Source of the DNA: an uncultured Actinomyces sp.
GTDB taxonomy: Bacteria > Actinomycetota > Actinomycetes > Actinomycetales > Actinomycetaceae
Direction: 5' to 3'
Assembly: GCA_945949035.1 (NCBI GenBank)
Contig: CAMFDH010000030.1
Coordinates: forward strand, 1-10,581
Length of the DNA stretch: 10,581 nt
The translations under genes were made by a program, and so were the position numbers. The notes under the pieces were generated by a model, which saw nothing but the letters and a program-made list of their open reading frames with translations, was not told the origin of the DNA and did not search any database. This document shows, in pieces, positions 1-6,605 of this stretch; the first letter of the stretch is position 1, and every line of letters starts with the position of its first letter.

Positions 1-2
1 GT

Positions 3-146
3 CTGAGCAAAGAGGTTCTGCTCGTTGATGCTCACTCGCATGCGCTTGCAATATCAGCACTGTGCATCATCGCCATCTTGGTTCTAGCCCTGGCAGCGAA
101 CCTGATTGACGTGGTGCGCCGTAAGGACCGGACGCAGGGCCACTAG
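3..146 (+). CDS. C-terminal end of an unidentified membrane protein (partial)
   Basis: Only the frame starting at base 3 stays open to a TAG at 144-146; both other plus frames hit stops within the first 30 bases. The 47 visible residues hold one clear hydrophobic segment (about residues 15-35, rich in Ala, Leu and Ile). It is followed by a short basic, hydrophilic tail with the run RRKD, as expected for a last transmembrane helix with a cytoplasmic positive end. The start lies outside the window, so I cannot name the family; a transporter or permease is possible but is only a guess. Its stop codon overlaps that of the convergent gene on the minus strand (CTAG at 143-146). Confidence 0.6.
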   Translation: MSKEVLLVDAHSHALAISALCIIAILVLALAANLIDVVRRKDRTQGH

Positions 147-1003
147 GGTTCGGCCGGGGTCTCCTCGGTTGTGGGTCCCAGCAGGGCTTCCAGAGCCTCC
201 AGGCGTGCCAGGAGGTCATCCGTCTTGGTCTGCTCAATCTCAAGCGACTGGCTGAGGGCGTCGATGTCAGCCTGAAGTTTCGCATTCTCAGTCACCAGCT
301 GCTCGAGTCTCGTGAGGGCACTCTCCAGTTCAGGGTTTACCTCGGGAGTGGTGGTTGAAGAGCTCTGCTGACCGCTTGCCTCAGCTTCGGCTTTGGCAAT
401 CGCTGCGGCAGCGTTTAGTAAAGCCTGTTTATCCTCTTCAGACAGCGACTGGGTGATGCTGGTGTAGTAGTTGCTGTTGTACTCATCCCCACCCTGGGCG
501 CGGGCCACGGCGTAGGAGACCCCCACGGTGATCAGGGCAATGACTAGGAACAGTAGGGACATCTGAACCAGCTGGCGGCTCAGCAATACTCGCAGGAATG
601 AGGGGCGTGGGCTCGGCTCCTCGTCCTCGAGACTCACCTGTCCGCTGACAACATCCGCGACGGGCTCCTGCTGGATTGTCGCGTCATCTTTGTCTTCGGG
701 AGAAAGATCGGGAACTTCAAGCACCACCGCTGAAGTGGCTGTGGGTGTCGACTCGAGGATCGGGGCGACCACCTGCTTGGTCTTCTCAGCGCTGGAGGTG
801 ATCACGATGCGGTAGAACTCGCTGGACAGCGCAGAGATAACCGAAATAACCCCGACGATGAGAATGGAGGAGGAGAAGGAGGTTAGTTCAGAAGACACCA
901 CCGCCATGGTGATGGCGGCTAGTGCCGTTGCAATCACCTGGGGTGCCGACAGTTTGGAGCGCGATCGGATCGCCGCCCATGTCCTTCGTATTCGCTTCAA
1001 CAC
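143..1003 (-). CDS. Hypothetical membrane protein with C-terminal coiled coil
   Basis: A 286-residue protein that I do not recognise as a named family. Visible parts in order: a basic N-terminus (residues 3-17); a hydrophobic hairpin or two-helix segment (about 22-62) rich in Ser, Ala, Val and Ile; a hydrophilic acidic linker with several Pro (about 85-135); one strong transmembrane helix (about 146-168); and a charged C-terminal part. That last part contains an Ala/Glu-rich helix (186-210), a Ser/Thr-rich break (212-220) and a heptad-like coiled coil with regular Leu (224-275). The two-helix module resembles short membrane modules I have seen in actinobacterial hypothetical proteins, from memory only. 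The track start is GTG at 1001-1003. A GAGG lies two bases before that GTG but five before the next codon, TTG at 998-1000, so TTG may be the real start. A role in envelope organisation or scaffolding is a guess. Confidence 0.75.
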   Translation of the reverse strand: MLKRIRRTWAAIRSRSKLSAPQVIATALAAITMAVVSSELTSFSSSILIVGVISVISALSSEFYRIVITSSAEKTKQVVAPILESTPTATSAVVLEVPDLSPEDKDDATIQQEPVADVVSGQVSLEDEEPSPRPSFLRVLLSRQLVQMSLLFLVIALITVGVSYAVARAQGGDEYNSNYYTSITQSLSEEDKQALLNAAAAIAKAEAEASGQQSSSTTTPEVNPELESALTRLEQLVTENAKLQADIDALSQSLEIEQTKTDDLLARLEALEALLGPTTEETPAEP

Positions 1004-1044
1004 GTCCTCACTTGTACTTTTGCTTTGTCTTCCTACCTAATCAA

Positions 1045-1079
1045 AGAGGACCCACCACCTTAACGGTAGCGGGTCCTCT
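1045..1079 (-). terminator. Rho-independent terminator of the small acidic protein gene
   Basis: The outer arms are 9 bp and perfectly complementary (1045-1053 against 1071-1079). Read as minus-strand RNA, the inner part also pairs, through two G-U wobbles. This gives a 15-bp stem with a 5-base GUUAA loop, followed by the U-rich stretch UUGAUU. On the plus strand the wobble positions become A-C mismatches and no T run follows. It therefore works for minus-strand transcripts leaving the gene at 1097-1345 and separates that gene from the membrane protein gene downstream. Confidence 0.8.
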
Positions 1080-1096
1080 CTCAGAGTAATGAGGAA

Positions 1097-1345
1097 CTAC
1101 GAGCGGTCGTCAAGGTCCTTCTGCGCCTCACGCTCATCAACAGCCCACTCACGGTTCGGGTTCTCACCCGGGGTGTCCTGGCCCGCGCCGGTCTGGATCT
1201 CATCCTTGGTGAACTCACCCAGGTTGGGGTCCGACTGCAACTCGGTGTTGAGGTCGAGGTCGTCGACGTGTACGGCTTCCGCCTCTCCGCGGCGCTCCAT
1301 GCGGTTGAGGTTCTCTTTGTGATCGCTGTGGTGATGATCGCTCAC
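1097..1345 (-). CDS. Small acidic, His-rich hypothetical protein
   Basis: An 82-residue hydrophilic protein starting at GTG (1343-1345). An AAGGAA ribosome binding site lies at 1351-1356, five bases upstream, which decides this start over the longer open frame reaching 1558. The N-terminus carries a histidine cluster (MSDHHHSDHKEN). The rest is rich in Asp, Glu, Asn and Gln, has no Cys and no hydrophobic segment, and looks largely disordered. Near the end, GENPNREWAVDEREAQKDLDD has an amphipathic charged-helix character. I do not recognise a family. The His cluster could bind a metal ion, but a chance run is equally possible. A strong terminator follows the gene, and the candidate -10 box upstream suggests it is transcribed alone, divergently from the aspartate kinase gene. 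Confidence 0.7.
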   Translation of the reverse strand: MSDHHHSDHKENLNRMERRGEAEAVHVDDLDLNTELQSDPNLGEFTKDEIQTGAGQDTPGENPNREWAVDEREAQKDLDDRS

Positions 1346-1397
1346 GTGCGTTCCTTTCGTGTGGGGCGCCTGGGCCCGCGAGGCATTTACTGCCGTG

Positions 1398-1403
1398 AGT
1401 TTA
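1398..1403 (-). promoter_or_regulatory. Candidate -10 box for the small acidic protein gene
   Basis: TAAACT on the minus strand fits the actinobacterial TAnnnT -10 pattern. The element 17 bp upstream (TTCGGG) matches a -35 only poorly. A start about 7 bases downstream would give a leader of roughly 45 bases that includes the AAGGAA ribosome binding site. The rest of the 151-base gap (1346-1496) holds no other gene that I can see. Confidence 0.35.
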
Positions 1404-1455
1404 CCCCCATTCGACCAAAACCCGAACCGAAAACATGGGGTCCGGGCAGTGGCCC

Positions 1456-1461
1456 TAGACT
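1456..1461 (+). promoter_or_regulatory. Candidate -10 box for aspartate kinase
   Basis: TAGACT fits TAnnnT, and a start just downstream would leave a leader of about 30 bases containing the AAAGG ribosome binding site at 1485-1489. I see no good -35 hexamer. No long leader, uORF or riboswitch fold is visible, so lysine riboswitch control is unlikely. Control by the ACT domains at the enzyme level is expected instead. Confidence 0.3.
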
Positions 1462-1496
1462 TGGCGCGACCCAGCGAAGCAGGGAAAGGTCGAAGC

Positions 1497-2807
1497 ATGT
1501 CACGTGTTGTTGTCGCAAAATTTGGTGGATCATCAATGGCGGATGCCGAGCACTTCACGGCGGCGAAGCAAATTATCGCCAGGGATGAGGCGCGTCGCTA
1601 TGTGGTGCCCTCCGCCCCCGGTAAGCGCCGCGGGGACGACCACAAGGTGACCGACCTGCTCTACATGTGCAACCAGCTTGCGCAGCACAGCATCGATTTC
1701 GGTGAAGTATTTGCCCTGGTCGCCCAGCGGTACCGCGAGATTTACGACGGGCTGGGACTGAAGCAGGACCTCGAGGCCGCCCTCGAACAGGTCCGCAGTG
1801 AGATCGCAGGGGGTGCTTCCACCGAGCACGTCGCCAGTCGAGGCGAGTACCTGAACGGCCTGCTCTTGGCCGAGTACCTGGGCTATGAGTTTGTCGATGC
1901 CGCGGATGTCATCGTCTTCTCGAGGGAGGGCGAGTACGACTCGGCTGCCACAGAGGCCCGACTTCAGGAAGTGCTTGCAGATGTTCCCCGCGCGGTGATC
2001 CCGGGATTCTACGGGGCAGATGAGGACGGAGAGGTACACACCTTCTCCCGCGGAGGCTCTGATGTCTCCGGCGCAATTGTTGCCAGCGCAGTGGATGCCG
2101 ACATGTACGAGAACTGGACGGATGTCTCTGGGTTCCTGCAGGCAGACCCGCGGGTGGTGGATAATCCGGCCCCGATTGAGACCGTCTCCTACAAGGAGCT
2201 TCGCGAGCTGTCCTACATGGGCGCCTCCGTCCTTCATGAAGAAGCCATCTTCCCGGTGCGTGAAAAGGGCATTCCGATCAATGTCCGCAACACTGAGCGG
2301 CCGGAAGATTCCGGAACGCTGATCGTCTCTGATCAGGAGAGGGTGGGGCAGAGCGGCATTACCGGCATTTCAGGCAAGCAGCAGTTCACGGTCATCACCC
2401 TTGAGAAGACACTGATGGACGAAGAGAAGGGCTTCATGCGGAAGCTTGTCTCTGTGTTTGAGACCAACGGGGTTTCCATCGCCCACATCCCCTCCGGCAT
2501 CGACTCGGTCTCGGTCGTGGTTCGTAGCGACGCGGTGCGATTCAACCTGGGCAAGGTTGTCGAAGAGATTCGGATCTTCTGCCACCCGGACGCCGTCCAC
2601 GTTGAGGACGGCATTTCCCTGATCGCGGTTGTGGGACGCGGCATGGTTTCGACCCCCGGAATCGCGGCGCGGGTCTTCACCAAGCTCGCGAGAGCCAAGA
2701 TCAACATCCGCATCATCACGCAGGGGGCCTCGGAACTCTCCATCCTCATCGGGGTCGAGGACCGCCAGTTTGATGACGCGGTGAGGGCGCTGTACGCAGC
2801 CATTTAG
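1497..2807 (+). CDS. lysC: Aspartate kinase with two ACT domains
   Basis: Phosphorylates L-aspartate to 4-aspartyl phosphate, the entry step to lysine, threonine, methionine and diaminopimelate for the cell wall. The 436-residue protein has the amino-acid kinase domain at about 4-280, with KFGGSS at 8-13, SAPGKR at 39-44, SRGGSD at 184-189 and TDVSGFLQADPR at 208-219. Tandem ACT domains follow (about 297-360 and 374-436; ITQGASELSI at 407-416), which in this family bind lysine or threonine for feedback control. The start is ATG 1497, seven bases after AAAGG; a longer open frame from 1359 adds 46 residues unlike any kinase. TDVSGF, the VVPSAPGKR...DDHKVTDLL block and the length resemble the monofunctional AKIII/YclM class of Firmicutes more than the roughly 421-residue actinobacterial LysC with an internal beta-subunit start. 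No asd gene follows. Confidence 0.93.
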   Translation: MSRVVVAKFGGSSMADAEHFTAAKQIIARDEARRYVVPSAPGKRRGDDHKVTDLLYMCNQLAQHSIDFGEVFALVAQRYREIYDGLGLKQDLEAALEQVRSEIAGGASTEHVASRGEYLNGLLLAEYLGYEFVDAADVIVFSREGEYDSAATEARLQEVLADVPRAVIPGFYGADEDGEVHTFSRGGSDVSGAIVASAVDADMYENWTDVSGFLQADPRVVDNPAPIETVSYKELRELSYMGASVLHEEAIFPVREKGIPINVRNTERPEDSGTLIVSDQERVGQSGITGISGKQQFTVITLEKTLMDEEKGFMRKLVSVFETNGVSIAHIPSGIDSVSVVVRSDAVRFNLGKVVEEIRIFCHPDAVHVEDGISLIAVVGRGMVSTPGIAARVFTKLARAKINIRIITQGASELSILIGVEDRQFDDAVRALYAAI

Positions 2808-2840
2808 GAAGGGATGCGCGGGCCCTCGCGGGGTGGACCA

Positions 2841-2879
2841 CTGTAGGCTTTACAGGACTGCCATAACGATGTGAAAGGG
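2841..2879 (+). promoter_or_regulatory. Candidate promoter, small inverted repeat and RBS before the alpha-glucosidase
   Basis: The 80-base gap after lysC holds TAGGCT (2844-2849), a possible -10 box, inside a 15-base inverted repeat with 5-bp arms (CTGTA at 2841-2845, TACAG at 2851-2855). Further on is a GAAAGGG ribosome binding site (2873-2879), eight bases before the ATG. A repressor bound at the repeat would cover the -10, but 5-bp arms can arise by chance. A short GC-rich hairpin (CGCG arms, 2817-2830) without a T tract lies just upstream and is not a convincing lysC terminator. Confidence 0.3.
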
Positions 2880-2887
2880 TCCGCCAT

Positions 2888-4594
2888 ATGACTCCGCAGA
2901 AGTTGCCCGCCTCGCTAGAAGACATTGTCCCGATCGAGGTTCCAGATGCTCAGTGGTGGCGTCAGGCGGTGGTCTACCAGGTTTACCCGAGGTCGTTCTA
3001 TGACGCCGACGGTAATGGTCTTGGTGACATCCGCGGCGTCACGGCCAAGGTTCCCTACCTGAAGGAACTGGGTATTGACGCCGTGTGGCTCAGCCCGTTC
3101 TACCCCTCGGAGCTTGCAGACGGTGGCTACGACGTTGCGGACTACCGCGATGTCGCCCCGGAACTGGGAAGCCTTGAGGACTTTGATGAGATGACGGCAG
3201 CGCTGCACGAAGCCGGTATCAAGGTCATTGTCGACATCGTCCCCAACCACACCTCTGACAAGCACGTCTGGTTCCAGGAGGCGCTGAACTCTCCGAAGGG
3301 CTCTGCTGCTCGCGACCGCTACATCTTCCGGGATGGACCCCTTGATGAGGACGGCAACAGTGTTGCTCCCGCCGACTGGATCTGCATGTTCGGCGGCCCG
3401 CAGTGGGACCAGGTCGAAGACGGCCAGTGGTACCTGCACACCTTTGCCCCGGAGCAGCCCGACCTCAACTGGGAGAACCCTGAGGTTCGTCAAGAGTTTG
3501 AGGACATCCTTGCCTTCTGGTCAGACCGTGGTGTTGACGGGTTCCGGATTGACGTGGCCCACTCCCTGACCAAGGACCAGGACATTATCTTTGGCCCGGA
3601 TCCCCTGCCGTCTTGGGCAGAGATGGAGAAGATGCCCTGGGATGGCAGCCACCCCATCTGGGATCGCGATGAGGTCCACGATGTTTACCGCGGCTGGCGC
3701 AAGGTGTTCAACCGCTACGATCCGCCCCGTGTGGCAGTGGCTGAGGCCTGGGTTGAGGACCCGGAGCGCCGCGCCAGGTATGCCAGCATTGAGGGCTTGG
3801 GCCAGACCTTCAACTTCGATCTGCTTCGCGCGGACTTCCACGCCCCCCAGTTCAAAGAGATCATCGACCACAACCTTGAGTTGGCGGAGAAGTCGGATTC
3901 ATCAACCACCTGGGTCCTTTCCAACCACGACGTGGTCCGCCACGCCACCCGCTACGGCCTGCCCGACCTCGACCGCTCCGTTGAGGACGTTGTCGGTCAA
4001 AGTTGGCTTCTGCGCGGCGGCAACCCGGATGAGGTGAACCTGGAGCAGGGGAACAGGCGCGCTGATGCGGCAACAATGCTTCTGCTGGCGCTCCCGGGTG
4101 GAACATACATCTACCAGGGTGAGGAACTCGGCCTCCACGAGGTAGGGGACATCGCAGACGAGGACCGACAGGACCCCACCTTCTTCCGCAACACGGGGGT
4201 TGATGTGGGCCGCGATGGTGCCCGCGTGCCTCTGCCCTGGGTGGCAGACGAGGCCGGTTATGGCTTCGGCACTCCGACGCCCCACTTCCCCCAGCCGGAC
4301 TGGTTCGTCCGCCACGCGGTTGATGTCGAGGATGCCGACCCGAACTCGACACTGAACCTGTACCGCAGTGCCATGGCACTGCGTAAGCGACTGCTGACGG
4401 AAGAGAAGCTGCAGTGGGAGGACACCGGATCCGATGAGGTCCTGCAGTTCATTCGCCCGAACGGCTGGCGCGTCGTCATGAACTTCTCGAGTGAGGCGGT
4501 GGAGCTGCCGGAGGGCGCCGTCCTTCTTACCTCACGTCCGCTGGTTGACGGCAAGCTACCCGGTGAAACCACCGCGTGGCTCCTCACGAACTGA
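2888..4594 (+). CDS. GH13 alpha-glucosidase (maltase / oligo-1,6-glucosidase type)
   Basis: Hydrolyses terminal alpha-glucosidic bonds of short oligosaccharides in the cytoplasm; no signal peptide is visible. The 568 residues carry the full GH13 motif set: a calcium-loop-like DADGNGLGD (39-47); region I DIVPNH (116-121); region II GFRIDVAH (218-225) with nucleophile Asp222; region III AEAW (285-288) with acid/base Glu286; and region IV SNHD (345-348) with stabiliser Asp348. The QGEELG block (410-415) is also typical. Length and order match the actinobacterial AglA-like alpha-glucosidases. The residue after the nucleophile is Val223, in oligo-1,6-glucosidases a marker of alpha-1,6 specificity, so exact linkage preference is open. 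Start ATG is supported by GAAAGGG at good spacing. The next gene begins 13 bases after the stop. No sugar transporter or LacI-type regulator is in the window. Confidence 0.9.
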   Translation: MTPQKLPASLEDIVPIEVPDAQWWRQAVVYQVYPRSFYDADGNGLGDIRGVTAKVPYLKELGIDAVWLSPFYPSELADGGYDVADYRDVAPELGSLEDFDEMTAALHEAGIKVIVDIVPNHTSDKHVWFQEALNSPKGSAARDRYIFRDGPLDEDGNSVAPADWICMFGGPQWDQVEDGQWYLHTFAPEQPDLNWENPEVRQEFEDILAFWSDRGVDGFRIDVAHSLTKDQDIIFGPDPLPSWAEMEKMPWDGSHPIWDRDEVHDVYRGWRKVFNRYDPPRVAVAEAWVEDPERRARYASIEGLGQTFNFDLLRADFHAPQFKEIIDHNLELAEKSDSSTTWVLSNHDVVRHATRYGLPDLDRSVEDVVGQSWLLRGGNPDEVNLEQGNRRADAATMLLLALPGGTYIYQGEELGLHEVGDIADEDRQDPTFFRNTGVDVGRDGARVPLPWVADEAGYGFGTPTPHFPQPDWFVRHAVDVEDADPNSTLNLYRSAMALRKRLLTEEKLQWEDTGSDEVLQFIRPNGWRVVMNFSSEAVELPEGAVLLTSRPLVDGKLPGETTAWLLTN

Positions 4595-4607
4595 CAGGCT
4601 GATCACC

Positions 4608-5276
4608 ATGACTGTGACAACAATTCACCTGATGCGACACGGTGAGGTCGACAACCCCGAGGGAGTCCTCTACGGACGCATGCAGGGCTTCGGACTGACC
4701 TCACTGGGTAAAGAGATGGCTCAGGTCGTCGCCGACTACCTGGTGGCTGAGGGTGCAGACATCACCCACGTCATTGCCTCTCCGTTGAAGCGTGCCCAAG
4801 AGACAGCGCTGCCGACAGCTCGTGCCTACGGGCTTAGGGTCGAAGCCGATGCGCGGCTGGTTGAGGCGGGCTCCTACTTCGAGGGCATGCAGATCAACAA
4901 GAACCGCTGGGCCCTGGCCCACCCGAGAAACTGGAAGTACTACACGCGCCTTCACGAGCCGTCGTGGGGCGAACCCTACCGGGAGATTCTGCAGCGCATG
5001 AGTGGCGCCGTGGGTTCAGCGGTTCATGAGGCGCGGGGACATGAGGCACTGCTGGTCTCACACCAGTTACCGGTGGTGACGGTCCAGAGGTTCCTGGACC
5101 GCAAGCCGCTGTCACACAACCCGCTGTGGCGGGAGTGCTCGCTGGCCTCGGTCACCTCGTTGACGTTCGAGGGCGACCAGCTGGTGGGGTGGAAGTATGC
5201 AGAGCCAGCTGCCGAGCTGCTGCTGCTGGCCCACGACATGAGCCCGGGTTCCTCGCAGGCTCAGGTGGCTCGCTAG
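4608..5276 (+). CDS. Histidine phosphatase family protein (phosphoglycerate mutase-like)
   Basis: A 222-residue member of the histidine phosphatase superfamily: phosphatases or mutases that form a phosphohistidine. It shows the RHG motif near the N-terminus (LMRHGE, residues 8-13, nucleophile His11), SPLKRAQET (58-66), the VEAG acid residue Glu86 and the second histidine in LLVSHQLP (His152). The start is ATG 4608, 13 bases after the alpha-glucosidase stop, with only a weak AGG upstream, so coupled translation is likely; an open frame from 4491 only overlaps the upstream gene. Substrate cannot be read from sequence; the 'mutase' name would be nominal. From memory, a similar phosphatase (Rv0525) lies near the men genes in Mycobacterium tuberculosis, so its nearness to menA here may be old synteny. 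Its stop shares CTAG with the convergent gene. Confidence 0.85.
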   Translation: MTVTTIHLMRHGEVDNPEGVLYGRMQGFGLTSLGKEMAQVVADYLVAEGADITHVIASPLKRAQETALPTARAYGLRVEADARLVEAGSYFEGMQINKNRWALAHPRNWKYYTRLHEPSWGEPYREILQRMSGAVGSAVHEARGHEALLVSHQLPVVTVQRFLDRKPLSHNPLWRECSLASVTSLTFEGDQLVGWKYAEPAAELLLLAHDMSPGSSQAQVAR

Positions 5277-5677
5277 ACAGAGGGTGTCGAGGGCGGCGGC
5301 TGCGGATCTTCTCCGTTGCTGTCGCCCTCATCTGTATGGGGATCGGACGGACGCGTATCACCGGGTCGAGGGCGGGAGCGCTTCTGACGCCGGGCGATTC
5401 GATCGGCCAGATCAGAGATGGCATCGGGGTCATCGTCGGGGCGTGAGGGCCGCGATTCCTCTTGCGGAGCTTCACCGTACATGGCCTGCTCAGCGGTCGT
5501 GACCCAACCCGTGATCATCCAGGACAGCGGCCCGATGACGGGAATGAGGACGATGATGGCCAGCCAGACCCAGCGGTTGACACGTCCGGGGGTCCACGTG
5601 CGGGAACGCGCGATCCAATCGAAGATCGCGTAGATCGTTACCGCTATCGCGAGAACCAGAAGAATGATGCGTCCCAT
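5273..5677 (-). CDS. PLDc_N-type small membrane protein
   Basis: A 134-residue protein with two transmembrane helices (about 3-22 and 35-57) and a long hydrophilic tail. The block from FDWIARSR through WLAIIVLIPVIGPLSW matches the look of the phospholipase D-nuclease N-terminal (PLDc_N) domain, a short membrane module that often stands alone without any phospholipase D catalytic part; no HKD motif is present. The tail (70-134) is rich in Pro, Asp, Ser and Arg and is probably disordered and cytoplasmic. It is the last gene of a minus-strand unit, starting 17 bases after the menA stop with a GTGGAA-like ribosome binding site. From memory, such proteins often sit beside menA/menE in Actinobacteria, which hints at a membrane role near menaquinone enzymes; no function is established by the sequence. 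Confidence 0.75.
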   Translation of the reverse strand: MGRIILLVLAIAVTIYAIFDWIARSRTWTPGRVNRWVWLAIIVLIPVIGPLSWMITGWVTTAEQAMYGEAPQEESRPSRPDDDPDAISDLADRIARRQKRSRPRPGDTRPSDPHTDEGDSNGEDPQPPPSTPSV

Positions 5678-5694
5678 TGTTCCACTCTAGGCGT

Positions 5695-6597
5695 TTAGGC
5701 CGCCAGAGCCGAGCCTAGAGCCAGAAGGGTGCCCACTACCACCCCGTAGCCGAGGGCGGAAAGACCGGTATTACGTAGTGCCCCGAGAAGTTCACGGCCC
5801 GAAGCACCCGTCACAACCGCGCGTACACCGGGGAAGGCGAGGACGAGAAGCAGCAGTGCCGCAAGCCACCACAGAGAACTCCCGGCTCCAAGCAGCGTGA
5901 TGGAACCGAGGATGACACCGGCACCGGCCAGGGCTACGTAGACCCCCCGTGACACCGAGTCGCCCATGCGCACGGCAGCGGTAATTTTGCCGACTTCGAT
6001 GTCGGTGGGAATGTCCCGAATGTTATTGATCATCAGCAGGGCCACAGAGATGAGCCCGATCCCGGTCGCACCGGTCCACACCCACCAGGGCAGGTTCGTG
6101 GTCTGAACGTAGACGGTGCCGACGGTGGCAACCAGGCCGAAGAAGACCAGGACGAACAGTTCAGACAGGCCCACCCCGGCGTAACCGTAGGGACGGCGTC
6201 CACCCGTGTAGAACCAGGCGGCTCCAACTGAAGCAACACCGACGGCGAGCAGCCACCAGTGTCCAGAGAGGACAATCAGAATGAGCCCGAGGATGCCGGC
6301 TACGGCGAAGCAAGCCAGCGCCAGGGCAAGAACTCGTCGGGGGGAAACCAGGCCGCTTGCGGTCAGCCTTGTGGGACCCACCCGAACCTCGTCTGTACCT
6401 CGAATCCCATCCGAGTAGTCGTTGGCAAGGTTGACTCCGATCTGCAGCGCCAGGGCCACGCCTAGGGCGAGGAGCGAGCGGACTGCAGAGAAGGAACCGA
6501 GGTGAATGGCGGCTCCGGCTCCGACGAGGACGGGTGCGGCCGCTGCGGGGAGGGTGCGCAGGCGCGCGCCTTCCAGCCAGTCTTTTGTTGTTGCCAT
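5695..6597 (-). CDS. menA: 1,4-dihydroxy-2-naphthoate polyprenyltransferase
   Basis: Integral membrane UbiA-family enzyme that joins a polyprenyl chain to DHNA, giving demethylmenaquinone. The 300 residues form about nine hydrophobic helices. Both Asp-rich prenyl diphosphate/Mg2+ motifs are intact: NDYSDGIRGTD (59-69) and NNIRDIPTDIEVGK (191-204); the second, with RDIPTD and GK, is typical of MenA. KDWLEGARLRTLPAA (5-19) is the usual N-terminal entry of the family. The gene starts only 8 bases after the menE stop and has no good ribosome binding site, so its translation probably depends on ribosomes finishing menE. PLDc_N follows 17 bases later in the same unit. Confidence 0.93.
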   Translation of the reverse strand: MATTKDWLEGARLRTLPAAAAPVLVGAGAAIHLGSFSAVRSLLALGVALALQIGVNLANDYSDGIRGTDEVRVGPTRLTASGLVSPRRVLALALACFAVAGILGLILIVLSGHWWLLAVGVASVGAAWFYTGGRRPYGYAGVGLSELFVLVFFGLVATVGTVYVQTTNLPWWVWTGATGIGLISVALLMINNIRDIPTDIEVGKITAAVRMGDSVSRGVYVALAGAGVILGSITLLGAGSSLWWLAALLLLVLAFPGVRAVVTGASGRELLGALRNTGLSALGYGVVVGTLLALGSALAA

Positions 6598-6605
6598 GGG
6601 GCTAT

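Noticed and set aside
864..882. Purine-rich GGA-type run, possible repeat or ribosome binding site
   Set aside because: It is the complement of Ser/Phe codons in the membrane protein's second hydrophobic segment; no plus-strand gene follows it.
1359..1496. N-terminal extension of the aspartate kinase open frame
   Set aside because: The 46 extra residues do not resemble a kinase, the conserved KFGGSS motif normally lies within about 10 residues of the start, and ATG 1497 has a well-placed AAAGG.
1346..1558. N-terminal extension of the small acidic protein frame, overlapping lysC
   Set aside because: It runs antisense into lysC, while the GTG at 1345 has a strong AAGGAA site five bases upstream.
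1533..2237. 234-residue antisense open frame across lysC
   Set aside because: A shadow frame created by high-GC codon use of lysC; no ribosome binding site and no recognisable motif.
2862..2873. LacI-family-like operator with central CG before the alpha-glucosidase
   Set aside because: Only 8 of 12 positions are symmetrical; no regulator gene nearby to support it.
3861..4379. 172-residue antisense frame inside the alpha-glucosidase gene
   Set aside because: Pro, Arg and Gly rich shadow frame; the plus frame carries all GH13 motifs.
4491..4607. Longer start for the histidine phosphatase
   Set aside because: It overlaps the alpha-glucosidase gene in another frame; the RHG motif should be close to the N-terminus, as it is from ATG 4608.
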